A DNA stretch of 64,000 nucleotides, from assembly GCA_937899905.1 (NCBI GenBank), contig CALCCF010000020.1, positions 1 through 64,000 of the forward strand, given 5' to 3'. Both the position numbers and the translations under genes were made by a program. Under the pieces are notes generated by a model. The model saw only the letters and a program-made list of their open reading frames with translations. It was not told the origin of the DNA and did no database searches. Positions 43,358 to 52,234 of this stretch are shown here, piece after piece; within the stretch, counting starts at the first letter, position 1, and every line of letters begins with the position of its first letter. Source of the stretch: an uncultured Phycisphaeraceae bacterium. Lineage in GTDB: Bacteria; Planctomycetota; Phycisphaerae; Phycisphaerales; UBA1924.

Positions 43358-45355
43358 ATGCTGGGACGCATCTCGATCAGGTTTCTCGTGCCCGTGCTCA
43401 TGGGCCTGCCCGTCGCGGTTGCAGCGGTCTGGCTGGTGGTGCTGTGGAGCGGTCATGCCCAGCGCACTGCGCGCACCCTCAGTGCCGCCGAGGTCGAACA
43501 GATCCACGGCCGAATCAACGAGCGTCTGAACGCTCTGCTCACCATGCCGGCGCGTGCGACGGCGATCCAACGCGGCCACATCCTGTCGGGCCGGCTCGAT
43601 CGAGAAGACCTGCGTGCGTGGCGACAACCGTTGTACGAGTTCGTCACCGCGATGGACGCCTTCCGCGGCATGACCTTTGGCGCCGCCGACGGCGACGTCG
43701 TGTGGGTGTTTCGCTATCCCGGCAAGCCGCGGCCAGAACTCGGCATCTCGGACGAGCAGACCTCTCGCGACGGCGTTCGTTTCATCGAGGAATATGCCTT
43801 GGAGGATGGCGGCTCGATCGCCGAGCAAGTCGGCGCGTACGCCTACGACCCACGCCAGCGTCCCTGGTACACCGGTGCGATCGAGGCCGGCGAGGGCACG
43901 TTCCTCGACCCGTACGCCTGGGTGAACATCAATGGGCAGACGACAACACTCGGCGTGCCGTTCGTTGAACCCATCTACGACGGCTCAGGCGAGGCCCTCG
44001 GCGTGCTGACCGCCGAGTTCAGCCTGGCGCGGCTGGCAAACTTCCTGCGTTCGCTTCGCGTCGGCGACGCGGGCTACGTGCTCATCCTCGATGCCGAAGG
44101 TCAGTTGCTGGCGCACTCGCTCCCACCGGGTGACGTGCCGGTTTCGGTTGAGCGAGATGGCGTGCCGAGCGTCGCGCTCGCGTCCGAGTCGGCCGACCCG
44201 CGCGTTCGGCTGGCCGCCGGCGAGGTCGAGCGCTCACTCGCAGGCGAGTTGATCGGGAGCGGCGAGGTCACGGTCGACGGCGAGCCGATGCTCCTGCGTG
44301 TGTCGGCATATCGCGGCGCCCCCGGCTTGGACTGGCGCGTCATCACCGCCGTCCCAGAATCCGAGTTGCTCGCTCCAGTCGCCGAAGCAAGGGCGAGCAG
44401 CGACCGCGCGACGGCATGGGCGGTTGGGCTCACGATCCTGCTCGGCCTCGCGCTCGGCATCGTCGCCACACGCCCGATCTCCCGCCTCGTCGGAGAGATC
44501 CGGCAGGTCGGTCGCGGCGAGCTCGACGAGCGTGTCGGAGCCGCGCCAAGCCGCGAGCTGCGCGAGATCGGCGAGGCCGTGAACGCGATGGCCGAGGATC
44601 TGCAGGACCGCGTACGCATGCGCGAGAGCCTGATGGTGGCGATGGAGGTGCAGAAGAACCTGCTACCGCAGCAGCCGCCGAAGGTGCGTGGCGTGGATAT
44701 CGCCGGCCATAGCACGTACTGCGATGAGACCGGCGGTGATTACTACGACTACCTCGACATCGACGGACTGGGCGAATCGAGCGTGGCGCTGGCTATCGGC
44801 GATGTCATGGGACACGGCGTAGCCGCGGCCATGCTCATGGCCACCGCACGCGGCATCCTCCGCAGCCGGAGCGACGAACCCGCATCGCTCGGCGAGCTGC
44901 TCACCCACATGAACGAGTTGCTCGTTGGCGACACCGATGGCAAACGCTTCATGACCATGCAGCTCGTCGTACTCGATGGCCACGACGGGTCGATGGCATG
45001 GGCAAGCGCCGGGCATGACCCGCCCATGGTGTATCGCGCCGAGAGCGACACATTCGAGTCGCTCGACGGCGGCGGGATCCCGCTCGGCTTGTTCGGTGGC
45101 CAGAAGTACGAAACCGAGCACTCCGGACCGTGGAGCCGCGGAGACATCGTCGTGCTGGCGACCGATGGGTTGTGGGAGGCTCGGCTGCCGGACCGGGACT
45201 TCTACGGAAAGGAGCGAGTCGAGGCCGTGGTCCGCAAGGCCGCCGCAGGCTCCGCCGACGAGATCGCCGCTGCAATCCGGGCCGACCATCGTGCGGCGTG
45301 CGCCGGCCACGCCCAGGACGACGACATCACGTTTGTGGTTGCCAAGATCGTGTGA
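43358..45355 (+). CDS. Cache-HAMP-SpoIIE (PP2C) membrane phosphatase
   Basis: 665 residues. Membrane helix near 8-30, extracytoplasmic dCache-like sensor (about 35-345, with AYDPRQRPWYTGAIE typical of Cache), second helix near 352-372, HAMP linker (ISRLVGEIRQVGRGELDERV), then a SpoIIE/RsbU-type PP2C phosphatase (about 425-665) with AIGDVMGHGVAAAM, WASAGHDPP, LATDGLWEA and the final DDDITFVV. Such proteins dephosphorylate anti-sigma-factor antagonists in response to an external signal. No partner (STAS or anti-sigma kinase) is seen nearby. Third gene of the metallopeptidase-MoxR group. Confidence 0.9.
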   Translation: MLGRISIRFLVPVLMGLPVAVAAVWLVVLWSGHAQRTARTLSAAEVEQIHGRINERLNALLTMPARATAIQRGHILSGRLDREDLRAWRQPLYEFVTAMDAFRGMTFGAADGDVVWVFRYPGKPRPELGISDEQTSRDGVRFIEEYALEDGGSIAEQVGAYAYDPRQRPWYTGAIEAGEGTFLDPYAWVNINGQTTTLGVPFVEPIYDGSGEALGVLTAEFSLARLANFLRSLRVGDAGYVLILDAEGQLLAHSLPPGDVPVSVERDGVPSVALASESADPRVRLAAGEVERSLAGELIGSGEVTVDGEPMLLRVSAYRGAPGLDWRVITAVPESELLAPVAEARASSDRATAWAVGLTILLGLALGIVATRPISRLVGEIRQVGRGELDERVGAAPSRELREIGEAVNAMAEDLQDRVRMRESLMVAMEVQKNLLPQQPPKVRGVDIAGHSTYCDETGGDYYDYLDIDGLGESSVALAIGDVMGHGVAAAMLMATARGILRSRSDEPASLGELLTHMNELLVGDTDGKRFMTMQLVVLDGHDGSMAWASAGHDPPMVYRAESDTFESLDGGGIPLGLFGGQKYETEHSGPWSRGDIVVLATDGLWEARLPDRDFYGKERVEAVVRKAAAGSADEIAAAIRADHRAACAGHAQDDDITFVVAKIV

Positions 45356-45403
45356 GGCCGCCCAAAACAGAGCGTTTTTCGGCGTCTTCGTTGCGTTCAG
45401 GCT

Positions 45404-45431
45404 TTGAGATCAGGCCCGATTCCTCTACGCT
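45404..45431 (+). promoter_or_regulatory. Proposed promoter of the first dockerin gene
   Basis: TTGAGA (45404-45409), a 16-nt spacer, TACGCT (45426-45431), then 54 nt to the ATG at 45486. The same arrangement (TTGAGA, 16 nt, TACACT) precedes the dockerin gene at 52235. Confidence 0.45.
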
Positions 45432-45485
45432 ATTCGATGCTCGGCCGCGAAGTCGGGCCCCGATCCCTTGCCGAGGAGATAGAGA

Positions 45486-46541
45486 ATGACCAACCGCACC
45501 CTCATTGCAATGTCTGCCCTGCTCGCCGCCGCCGGCTCGTCGATCGCCCAGTCCGACGCGTTGCTGCTCATCCCCAACTCGAGCGACGACGTCGTGCTCG
45601 CGTTCGACGCGTTCGATGGTTCGCTGGTGGATGCATCGTTCATCGACCTCACCGTGCTCGATGCTGGCACGCCCAAGCAGGCCACCCCTGTGGGCGATGA
45701 GATCTGGGTCAGCGATCAGATTCGTGATCGCGTCGACCGGTTCACGCTTGACGGCGACTTCATCGGCGCGATCGGTGGGCAGGTGCCCGATGGTGGCCTC
45801 GACAACATCCGCGGCGTCAACGTCATCGGCGACGAGGTCTGGGTGTTCAACGACGGGACGAACAACGGTGCGCCGGGTGAGGCGATCGTTCGAATCGACC
45901 CCGATACCGCAACCATCATCGGCAACTACCCGCTGACCGCCTCGCCGTGGTTCGCGCTGCCCTTCGGCGGCGACAACCTCGTGAGCTACAGCGGAACGGG
46001 CGATACCCGCATCGATCGCTTCGATGACGCGGGCGTGTTGCAGGGCCCGTTCCTTGGAACGGGTGAGCTGAACTTCATCCAGCAGCTGAATCAGACATCA
46101 AGCGGCACTGTTCTCGCGGCGGCGTTCTCCACGCAGAGCGCCTCCGGTCGTGCACCGGGTGTGTACGAGCTCAACACGTCGGGAGAGATCATCGGCGTCG
46201 TGTCTGGGACCGAGTCCTCGGGCCCGCGCGCCGCGTGGGAACTGGGCAATGGCAACATCATGTGGACCAACGGCGGCGGCGTGAACATCACCGACGTTTC
46301 CACGGGCATCGCCACCGAGGTGTTCGACGGCAGCTCGCAGTTCATCAGCCTGCTGGGCGACACCAGCACCCCTTGCTTCGCCGACTTCGACGGCGACGGC
46401 GACCTGACCATCTTCGACTTCCTGGCGTTCCAGAACGCGTTCGACGCGGGCGATGCCGCGGCCGATTGCGATGGCGACGGCAGCCTGACGCTGTTCGACT
46501 TCCTCTGCTTCCAGAATGAATTCGACGCCGGCTGCGACTAA
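45486..46541 (+). CDS. Secreted propeller-like protein with GC-type dockerin
   Basis: 351 residues. Signal peptide (MTNRTLIAMSALLAAAGSSIAQ), then about 270 residues of NHL/beta-propeller-like sequence (VLAFDAFDGSLVDASF, VDRFTLDGDFIGAIGG, RIDRFDDAGVLQGPF). Residues about 294-351 are a dockerin with two calcium-loop repeats (DFDGDGDLTIFDFLAFQNAF and DCDGDGSLTLFDFLCFQ), framed by a Cys before the first loop and GCD at the very end. GAGGAG precedes ATG 45486. Terminated by a clear hairpin. Likely a cell-surface protein; ligand unknown. Confidence 0.82.
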   Translation: MTNRTLIAMSALLAAAGSSIAQSDALLLIPNSSDDVVLAFDAFDGSLVDASFIDLTVLDAGTPKQATPVGDEIWVSDQIRDRVDRFTLDGDFIGAIGGQVPDGGLDNIRGVNVIGDEVWVFNDGTNNGAPGEAIVRIDPDTATIIGNYPLTASPWFALPFGGDNLVSYSGTGDTRIDRFDDAGVLQGPFLGTGELNFIQQLNQTSSGTVLAAAFSTQSASGRAPGVYELNTSGEIIGVVSGTESSGPRAAWELGNGNIMWTNGGGVNITDVSTGIATEVFDGSSQFISLLGDTSTPCFADFDGDGDLTIFDFLAFQNAFDAGDAAADCDGDGSLTLFDFLCFQNEFDAGCD

Positions 46542-46570
46542 GCCAAACAACACCAGAGACTTGCGAGAGT

Positions 46571-46597
46571 ACGGCCGGCTGCATGCTGGCCGTTTTT
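46571..46597 (+). terminator. Terminator of the first dockerin gene
   Basis: Stem ACGGCC (46571-46576) with GGCCGT (46588-46593), further inner pairs, followed by TTTTT. Confidence 0.82.
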
Positions 46598-46747
46598 CGT
46601 TGCTCCCAGCAATCCAAACATTCTCCAAAAATGCAGCTCGACAGCAGGCCTCGCTATGGGTATCCTCCCTTTCGGGCCCCAGGAAAGCCCGACACTCACC
46701 CCGCGCCCGCTGGTGGCACCACGTGGGCACCCAGGAGGACGAAACCA

Positions 46748-47203
46748 ATGACCACTATTGCAACCACCGTCGACAAGAGCAAGACCGCGGAGTCTCTGAA
46801 AGTGGGCAAGCGGCTCGTCGATCTCCTAGACCAGGGCGAGAGCCTGAAGGCGATCGAGGAGCTGTACGCCGACATGGTCAACGTCCATGAGGCGATGGGC
46901 CCGAGCGACGCCCCCGACGACCTGCCCGCCGAGGCCCAGGCCGCGCACAAGGAAGGTCTGGTCTCCAAGGCCGACGTGCTCAAGAGCAACCAGTGGTTCC
47001 TCGACAACCACGAGATGCACGGCGGCAGCCAGGACGGCCCTTATCCGCTGGGCGACGAGTTCGTTGTGTTTATGCATCTCGATTGCACTCCGAAGGTCGG
47101 ACCCATGGCCGGCCAGCGCATGGACATGAAGGAAGCCTGCATCTACAAGGTCGACAACGGCAAGATTGTCGAGAGCCGATTCTGCTATTGGATGGAGTTC
47201 TGA
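46748..47203 (+). CDS. SnoaL/NTF2-like protein
   Basis: 151 residues. The helix-sheet pattern VGKRLVDLLDQGESLKAIEE LYADMVNVHEA, followed by WFLDNHEMHG, FVVFMHLDCTP and KEACIYKVDNGKIVESRFCY, fits the SnoaL-like NTF2 fold, a small cone that binds hydrophobic ligands or acts as an isomerase or hydrolase; the reaction is unknown. ATG 46748 is preceded by AGGAGG. Followed by a terminator that separates it from the convergent ClC gene. Confidence 0.78.
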   Translation: MTTIATTVDKSKTAESLKVGKRLVDLLDQGESLKAIEELYADMVNVHEAMGPSDAPDDLPAEAQAAHKEGLVSKADVLKSNQWFLDNHEMHGGSQDGPYPLGDEFVVFMHLDCTPKVGPMAGQRMDMKEACIYKVDNGKIVESRFCYWMEF

Positions 47204-47234
47204 TTCGGCCTTCTTGAGCTGAGAAAGGACAATG

Positions 47235-47259
47235 ACCCACGAAGACTCGCGTGGGTTTT
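47235..47259 (+). terminator. Terminator after the SnoaL-like gene
   Basis: Stem ACCCACG (47235-47241) with CGTGGGT (47250-47256), followed by TTT and C. Confidence 0.75.
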
Positions 47260-47270
47260 CTGTTGGTGCC

Positions 47271-49007
47271 TTAGAGCTCTTCTTCGAGCGCTCGCCGATA
47301 CCGGTCGAGCACCGCCGCACGAGTAATGAGGCCAAGCGGGCGGCGGTGGCCGGTGAGGTCCGGCGGGCCGAGCAACGGCAGGCTGGCGATCTCGTCATCC
47401 TCGAATCGCTCGAGCGCGATATCGAGCGTGTCCGTTGTCAGAACGGCGGGAAGGTCGTCACGCATCAGCTCGGCGACGAGCAAGAGCGGGATGGCCTCGC
47501 GATCGATGAGCGCCGTTCGCATGTCGCGGCCGGTGACCATGCCGATGAAGTCGCCCTGCGTGTCCACGACCACGAAGTCGGGCACATGGCTATGGGCATG
47601 CAGCGTGATGAGCTTGCTGAGCGGGTCGCTGGGATAGACAGGCTCGGGTGGCAGCGGCACAACAGGGACGCTCGTGGCCGAGATCTTGCGCAATATCGCG
47701 AGGTCGCCGGTTCGACCGATGCGCAGGCCGGCCTTGCGCAGCGGGTGCGTGTAGATGTTGTCGCGGTCGAGGGCTTGGGCGACTAGCGTGGCGATGACCG
47801 CCGCGAGCATGATCGGCAGCAGCACGTACGGATCGCGCGTGAGCTCGAAAAGCATGAGGATCGCCGTCAGCGTCGCGTGCGTGCTTCCCGCGATCACCGC
47901 AGCCATGCCCACCAGCGCGTACGCGGCCGGCGAGCCATTCTCGGGCAACAAGCCGAGGCGTTGGAGCGTGATGCCCAGGGCGGCTCCGCCTGCGGCACCG
48001 ATGAACAGGCTGGGCGCGAACACACCCCCGCTGCCGCCGCTGGCAAGCGTCACGCTCGTGGCCACGGCCTTGAAGAGCACGAGCAACGCGATGAGCCAAA
48101 TGGCCAGCGGCAACGCCGCCTCGGGGTGCTTCTGTGCACCGAACGCGGCGTCGTAGCTGGCCGGGTCGAGCAACCAGCGGATGGACTCGTAGCCGTTGCT
48201 GAAGAAGCTGGGGATCGTGCTCGCCTCGTTGCCACTACCACCTGCGGCCCGCACGAGGAGGATCCATCCGACGCCCAGCGCGCCCAGGAGCACGCCGCCG
48301 GTGATCGGCGCCACCAGCCAGTGCAGCTTGAGCCTCGCGTACCCGGCCTCGAACGCGTGCAGCATCCGATTGAACCCGACGGCAAGCAGGCCGCAAAGCA
48401 GCCCGAGCACGACGTAGTTTGGCAGCTCCCAGCCCGTGAACTGGACCTTCTGCAGCGCCTCGCTGGCGGCGAAGATGGCCTCGTTCTCGCCGGTGAAGAT
48501 ATGCGTCACCGCCGCGGCGAACACGGCCGATACGACGATGGGTGTGAAGGTCTTGAGCGAAAAATCTCGCAGCAGGATCTCCAGTGCGAAGAACACACCG
48601 GCGATGGGCGCGTTGAAGATCGCGCTAATGCCGGCCGCGGCGCCGCAGCCGACCAGCGTCATCATCTGGTCGCGGTTCACACCCAGCCGCTGGGCGACCA
48701 CCGAACCGGCTGTGGCTCCGATCTGGACGATCGGGCCCTCGGTACCCGCCGAACCACCGCTGGCGACCGTCGCGATGCTTGCGGCGACCTTTGTGAGCCC
48801 AACCCGCGCGGGGATGTGCCCGCCCTTCTCGATCAGCGCCCGCATGACCTGGGGCACGCCGTGGCCGCGGGCGTCGCTGGCGAAGAGCCGCACGAGCACG
48901 CTCGTCAGCATGAGGCCGATGACCGGCCCAAGAAACAACAGCGAGCTGGACATCGCGGACGAAGTACTCGACCTCATGCAACGCCCAGGCAAAGCCCAGC
49001 GTGCCAA
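47271..49007 (-). CDS. ClC-family chloride channel/transporter with CBS domains (main part, frameshifted gene)
   Basis: ClC membrane domain with the three selectivity elements: GHGVP, GGSAGTEGPIVQIGA (gating Glu in GTEGP) and GSGGVFAPSLFIG. About ten membrane helices are visible. The last 140 residues are a CBS pair (VPDFVVVDTQGDFIGMVTGR and IASLPLLGPPDL) that usually senses nucleotides. The first 25 codons of this frame (to about 48940) look like filler; the natural N-terminus lies in another frame, from ATG 49116, joined by a +1 shift. The full protein would be about 618 residues. Convergent with the SnoaL-like gene. Confidence 0.85.
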   Translation of the reverse strand: MARWALPGRCMRSSTSSAMSSSLLFLGPVIGLMLTSVLVRLFASDARGHGVPQVMRALIEKGGHIPARVGLTKVAASIATVASGGSAGTEGPIVQIGATAGSVVAQRLGVNRDQMMTLVGCGAAAGISAIFNAPIAGVFFALEILLRDFSLKTFTPIVVSAVFAAAVTHIFTGENEAIFAASEALQKVQFTGWELPNYVVLGLLCGLLAVGFNRMLHAFEAGYARLKLHWLVAPITGGVLLGALGVGWILLVRAAGGSGNEASTIPSFFSNGYESIRWLLDPASYDAAFGAQKHPEAALPLAIWLIALLVLFKAVATSVTLASGGSGGVFAPSLFIGAAGGAALGITLQRLGLLPENGSPAAYALVGMAAVIAGSTHATLTAILMLFELTRDPYVLLPIMLAAVIATLVAQALDRDNIYTHPLRKAGLRIGRTGDLAILRKISATSVPVVPLPPEPVYPSDPLSKLITLHAHSHVPDFVVVDTQGDFIGMVTGRDMRTALIDREAIPLLLVAELMRDDLPAVLTTDTLDIALERFEDDEIASLPLLGPPDLTGHRRPLGLITRAAVLDRYRRALEEEL

Positions 49008-49116
49008 GGCCGGTCAGTGCCCCCACGCCCGCGCCGGCGGCCAGCATGAACCAGTCCTTGCGTAGCCGCAGCCGCGAGGTCAGCGTGGAGGCGATATCGG
49101 AAGGGCTTTGGGCCAT
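48951..49116 (-). CDS. N-terminal part of the ClC protein (other frame)
   Basis: ATG 49116 opens a frame with a typical ClC beginning: a hydrophilic start, RLRLRKDWFMLAAGAGVGAL and TGLGTLGFAWALHEVEYFV. Past about 48950 the frame becomes Arg-rich filler, while the +1 frame continues with SLLFLGPVIGLMLTSVLVRL. So about 55 residues of the N-terminus are separated from the channel by one nucleotide. TATATT lies 10 nt before the ATG. Mutation, assembly error or recoding are all possible. Confidence 0.65.
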
Positions 49117-49301
49117 GGGAATCGTCAATATAGCGGGGCTGGGATGCCAGGGGGCCTCATTCCGACCCCAAGAGCGTGGCCACGCCCCAGATCCTGGCCC
49201 CTGGCGGATCGCATCTGGTAACGATGCCGCCTCGAAGTCCTCTTTATCGCCCGCGGACAGGGGAGTTCGCGAGCGGCAAACCACCCTCGGGGATGTCAAA
49301 C

Positions 49302-50705
49302 ATGACCAACGGACGCAACACTTCGATCGGCCTGCTCGCGCTCACCACGTGCGCGGGCATCGCAGTCGCACAAGACACCTATCGCCAGATCCAGGACCTC
49401 GAGTCGCCCGCGCCCGCCGTCGGCGATGCGTTCGGAACCGCGGTCGGGCTCTTCGGTGAAGACGCCGCGGTCGCCACGTTCCTGAGCGAGACCGTGTACA
49501 CCTATGAGAGCGGCCCAGATGGGCAGCTCGTACCCCTGGACACCCTCACCGTGCCCGATCCTGGAGCGTTCGGCGAGTCACTTTCGATCGGTGGCGAGTT
49601 CCTCGTCGTCGGCGCACCGGCGACGGACATCACCGACTTCAACCAGGGCGTCGTGTACGTCTACCAACGCACCTCGGGCGGATGGCGCGATCGGGGCTGG
49701 CTGACTTCGAGCGACGTGCAGCAGCTCGATAACTTCGGCACGGATGTCGACCTCACCGACGACGGCGAGTACTTCATCGTCGGTGCGAAGTTCGACGACG
49801 ATGCGGGCACGAGTAGCGGCGGTGTCTACATCTTCGAGCGCAGCGGCTCGTTCTTCTTCGAGGACCAGAAGCTCGTGCCGAGCACGCTCCAGCAGGGCGA
49901 TCAGCTCGGTCGGGCGGTCGCGATAGACGGTGACATCGCGGTCGTCGGCGCCCCATTCGCCACGCGTCGCGGTGATCGAGTCTTTGAGGGCCGCGTGTGG
50001 GTTTATCGCCGAGAAGGCTCGGGCTGGGTCGAGGCCGCCGAGCTCTCGGTTGACGTGCCCGGACGCGACCTGTACTACGGCGTCTCGGTCGATGTGAAGC
50101 ACGGGTGGATCGCCGTGGGCACCGGGCGCGCCCGCGCATTCGTGTACCGGCCCGAGGGCGACGGTTGGGTGCAGGACGCCGCCGTGCAGCCCGACCCAGG
50201 CGGTTCGGGACAATTCGGCACGCAGGTCCACCTTGATCTCTCGGCGGCCAGCGCGGGCGAGGGCGTACGCCTCATCGTCGGCGACCAGACCGCGAGCTTC
50301 GACGGGCTGTTCGAGCTCGGCGCGGTGTACGTGTTCGAGCGTGAGCTCGGCCTGAGCGGCGAGATCCTGTGGCCACAGACCCAGCGGCTGGGCATTGAGC
50401 GGCCCGACACGAGCGACCGTCTGGGCCTGGGCCTCGCCGTCGACGATGGTCGCGTGCTGGCCGGCGCCCGATTCCGCGACGTGGATGGGCTCTCGAGCGC
50501 CGGCACCGCGTTCGTGTTCGAGTCTGGGCAGGCAGGCTGCCGGGTCGACTTCGACGGCGACGATGAGCTGACGATCTTCGACTTCCTGGCCTTCCAGACG
50601 GCCTTCGACGCCGGCGATACCGCGGCCGACTTCGATGGCGACGGCCGGCTGACCATCTTCGACTTCCTGGGGTTCCAGAGCGAGTTCGACGAAGGCTGCG
50701 AGTAG
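49302..50705 (+). CDS. Secreted FG-GAP-like propeller protein with GC-type dockerin
   Basis: 467 residues. Signal peptide (NTSIGLLALTTCAGIAVAQ), then repeats of the form GDAFGTAVGLFGEDAAVAT, FGTDVDLTDDGEYFIVGAKF and GDQLGRAVAIDGDIAVVGAP, the FG-GAP beta-propeller pattern. Residues about 410-467 are the dockerin (DFDGDDELTIFDFLAFQTAF and DFDGDGRLTIFDFLGFQ), framed by GCR before and GCE at the end. Part of the dockerin DNA (50565-50670) is identical to that of the gene at 52235. ATG 49302 has GGGGAT upstream; ATG 49293 is possible. Confidence 0.82.
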   Translation: MTNGRNTSIGLLALTTCAGIAVAQDTYRQIQDLESPAPAVGDAFGTAVGLFGEDAAVATFLSETVYTYESGPDGQLVPLDTLTVPDPGAFGESLSIGGEFLVVGAPATDITDFNQGVVYVYQRTSGGWRDRGWLTSSDVQQLDNFGTDVDLTDDGEYFIVGAKFDDDAGTSSGGVYIFERSGSFFFEDQKLVPSTLQQGDQLGRAVAIDGDIAVVGAPFATRRGDRVFEGRVWVYRREGSGWVEAAELSVDVPGRDLYYGVSVDVKHGWIAVGTGRARAFVYRPEGDGWVQDAAVQPDPGGSGQFGTQVHLDLSAASAGEGVRLIVGDQTASFDGLFELGAVYVFERELGLSGEILWPQTQRLGIERPDTSDRLGLGLAVDDGRVLAGARFRDVDGLSSAGTAFVFESGQAGCRVDFDGDDELTIFDFLAFQTAFDAGDTAADFDGDGRLTIFDFLGFQSEFDEGCE

Positions 50706-50733
50706 GCTCCTCAGAGCACGTGCGCAGTCGCTC

Positions 50734-52017
50734 TCAACGCCGATCGAGTGGCATCCACACGCGATATTGCATGCCTGGGAGTGGATACTCCATCGAAATG
50801 CGGTACGCACGAAACTCGTGGATTGTGGTATCGAGCTTCTGAAGCCCAAAGCCGACAAAGTCCCGTACGCGTGGCACAAGCGGGCTGGCGAGCGCTTCCA
50901 TACCCGGACCTAATCGTCGCAACTCGGCCGAGGAGGCGATCGGGTCGTACTCGCTGAACAACGGCTTGCCATCAGGCGAATGCGCGATTCTAGGTGGAGG
51001 TGGCGCCTCGCCATACAACCGGGTCGTGAGCTCGGGCTCGCCCGTGACGAACATGGACTTATGGACCAAGAGATCCATCACGAGCGCGCGAGTCGGCTTG
51101 CGAAGTGCCATCGCAAAGTGCTCGTACTCCAGTTCGTCCGTGGCATACCTCGGGCATATCCCACGAACGCGCAACGCGGTCGCAACATCGACCGGCTCAC
51201 CAAGATCAGGTGAAGCGCTCCCGATCGCGAACATCCAGCCGCGTCCACGTGGCATGACATCAAAGTTGGGCAAGGGATCACTGCTGAATTCGCGCACGAC
51301 CGCCTTCAGAGGATCGTCATCGTACGGCTCTCCGTCAAGCGTTGACATTGTGAGACCCGGGTAGTCGTTGGCAACCGACGGCAGTCCCGATACGATGTGT
51401 CGCGAACCAAGGCGAAGACGCCTGAACCCCAGACGCATTGCGAGCGTGATGGAGTCGCACCAGCCGTCGTTTTGGCCTGGCATATAGATCTCGCACTCGT
51501 ACGCCGCCTCTAGCGAAGTACCCGCAAGAAAGACGGCTGATCGATGTGCTGCAAGTCTTGCACGCCGCTCACCCCGCGACATTTCTTGCGGAAACCATCC
51601 TGCGAGGGTCGCCTCGAGGTCGGCCTTGCCATCGGGGAGAGCGGCAATGATCGCGTCAAGCTCGCGTGCCCGCTCCACCAGCGCGTCGCACAGCGTTGCC
51701 GCCACGCCCGCCCGGCGCGCGGATCGGGCAATCATCGAGAGGCCTTGGGCCCCCGGCAGCACCAGCAGGGCTGCGAGCGGGTCCTCCGTTTGGGCAGCCC
51801 GTATCGCCTTGCTGGCGAGAGACTTATCCAGTTTCAGCCGAGCAGTCAGTGCGGTGGAGCGCCCAGCGTGCCCCGCCAGGCTCTCGGCCTGTTCGAGCAA
51901 CTGACGCAGGACCTGTACAACGGCCGCCGCACCCTGAGACAGGCCGCCGATGAAATGGCTGTCGCCCGTCTCCAAGGGCCTCGATGTGGGGGCAGTCTTC
52001 GCGGTCCGAACGGTCAT
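50734..52017 (-). CDS. Hypothetical cytoplasmic protein with possible HTH-like N-terminal segment
   Basis: 427 residues, no signal peptide or membrane helix. Residues about 60-95 (ARLKLDKSLASKAIRAAQ then PLAALLVLPGAQGL) resemble a helical region I recall from planctomycete-restricted proteins, possibly helix-turn-helix-like; the other 330 residues are unassigned. ATG 52017 has TATGAT ending 5 nt upstream, one of the best leaderless-type promoters here. It lies convergent to one dockerin gene and divergent from another. Function unknown. Confidence 0.6.
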   Translation of the reverse strand: MTVRTAKTAPTSRPLETGDSHFIGGLSQGAAAVVQVLRQLLEQAESLAGHAGRSTALTARLKLDKSLASKAIRAAQTEDPLAALLVLPGAQGLSMIARSARRAGVAATLCDALVERARELDAIIAALPDGKADLEATLAGWFPQEMSRGERRARLAAHRSAVFLAGTSLEAAYECEIYMPGQNDGWCDSITLAMRLGFRRLRLGSRHIVSGLPSVANDYPGLTMSTLDGEPYDDDPLKAVVREFSSDPLPNFDVMPRGRGWMFAIGSASPDLGEPVDVATALRVRGICPRYATDELEYEHFAMALRKPTRALVMDLLVHKSMFVTGEPELTTRLYGEAPPPPRIAHSPDGKPLFSEYDPIASSAELRRLGPGMEALASPLVPRVRDFVGFGLQKLDTTIHEFRAYRISMEYPLPGMQYRVWMPLDRR

Positions 52018-52022
52018 CAGTC

Positions 52023-52028
52023 ATCATA
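52023..52028 (-). promoter_or_regulatory. -10-like TATGAT, 5 nt before ATG 52017
   Basis: Five of six matches to TATAAT; precedes the 427-residue hypothetical gene. Confidence 0.5.
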
Positions 52029-52073
52029 CGATGGGGACTGCAGGACCGTTGCAGAGTACTCTTTGAAAGATCT

Positions 52074-52101
52074 TTGAGAGAATTGCATCCGCCGCTACAC
52101 T
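52074..52101 (+). promoter_or_regulatory. Proposed promoter of the HAF-repeat dockerin gene
   Basis: TTGAGA (52074-52079), a 16-nt spacer, TACACT (52096-52101), then 133 nt to the ATG at 52235. Same -35 hexamer and spacing as upstream of the dockerin gene at 45486. Confidence 0.45.
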
Positions 52102-52234
52102 CTTTGCGAAAAAGGATCGAGCAACACGACCCAAGCCACCAGGCCGCGCACCGCCGCTCGACCGGATCCGCGACTCGTGAATGCGGATTCGAACCCCCGC
52201 CCAGCGGGCGGCCCAATCAATCAAGGAGATCAGA

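Noticed and set aside
52180-52200. GGATTCGAACCCCCGC, resembling a tRNA T-arm
   Set aside because: The flanking bases do not form the T stem properly on either strand and no acceptor, D or anticodon arms can be drawn.
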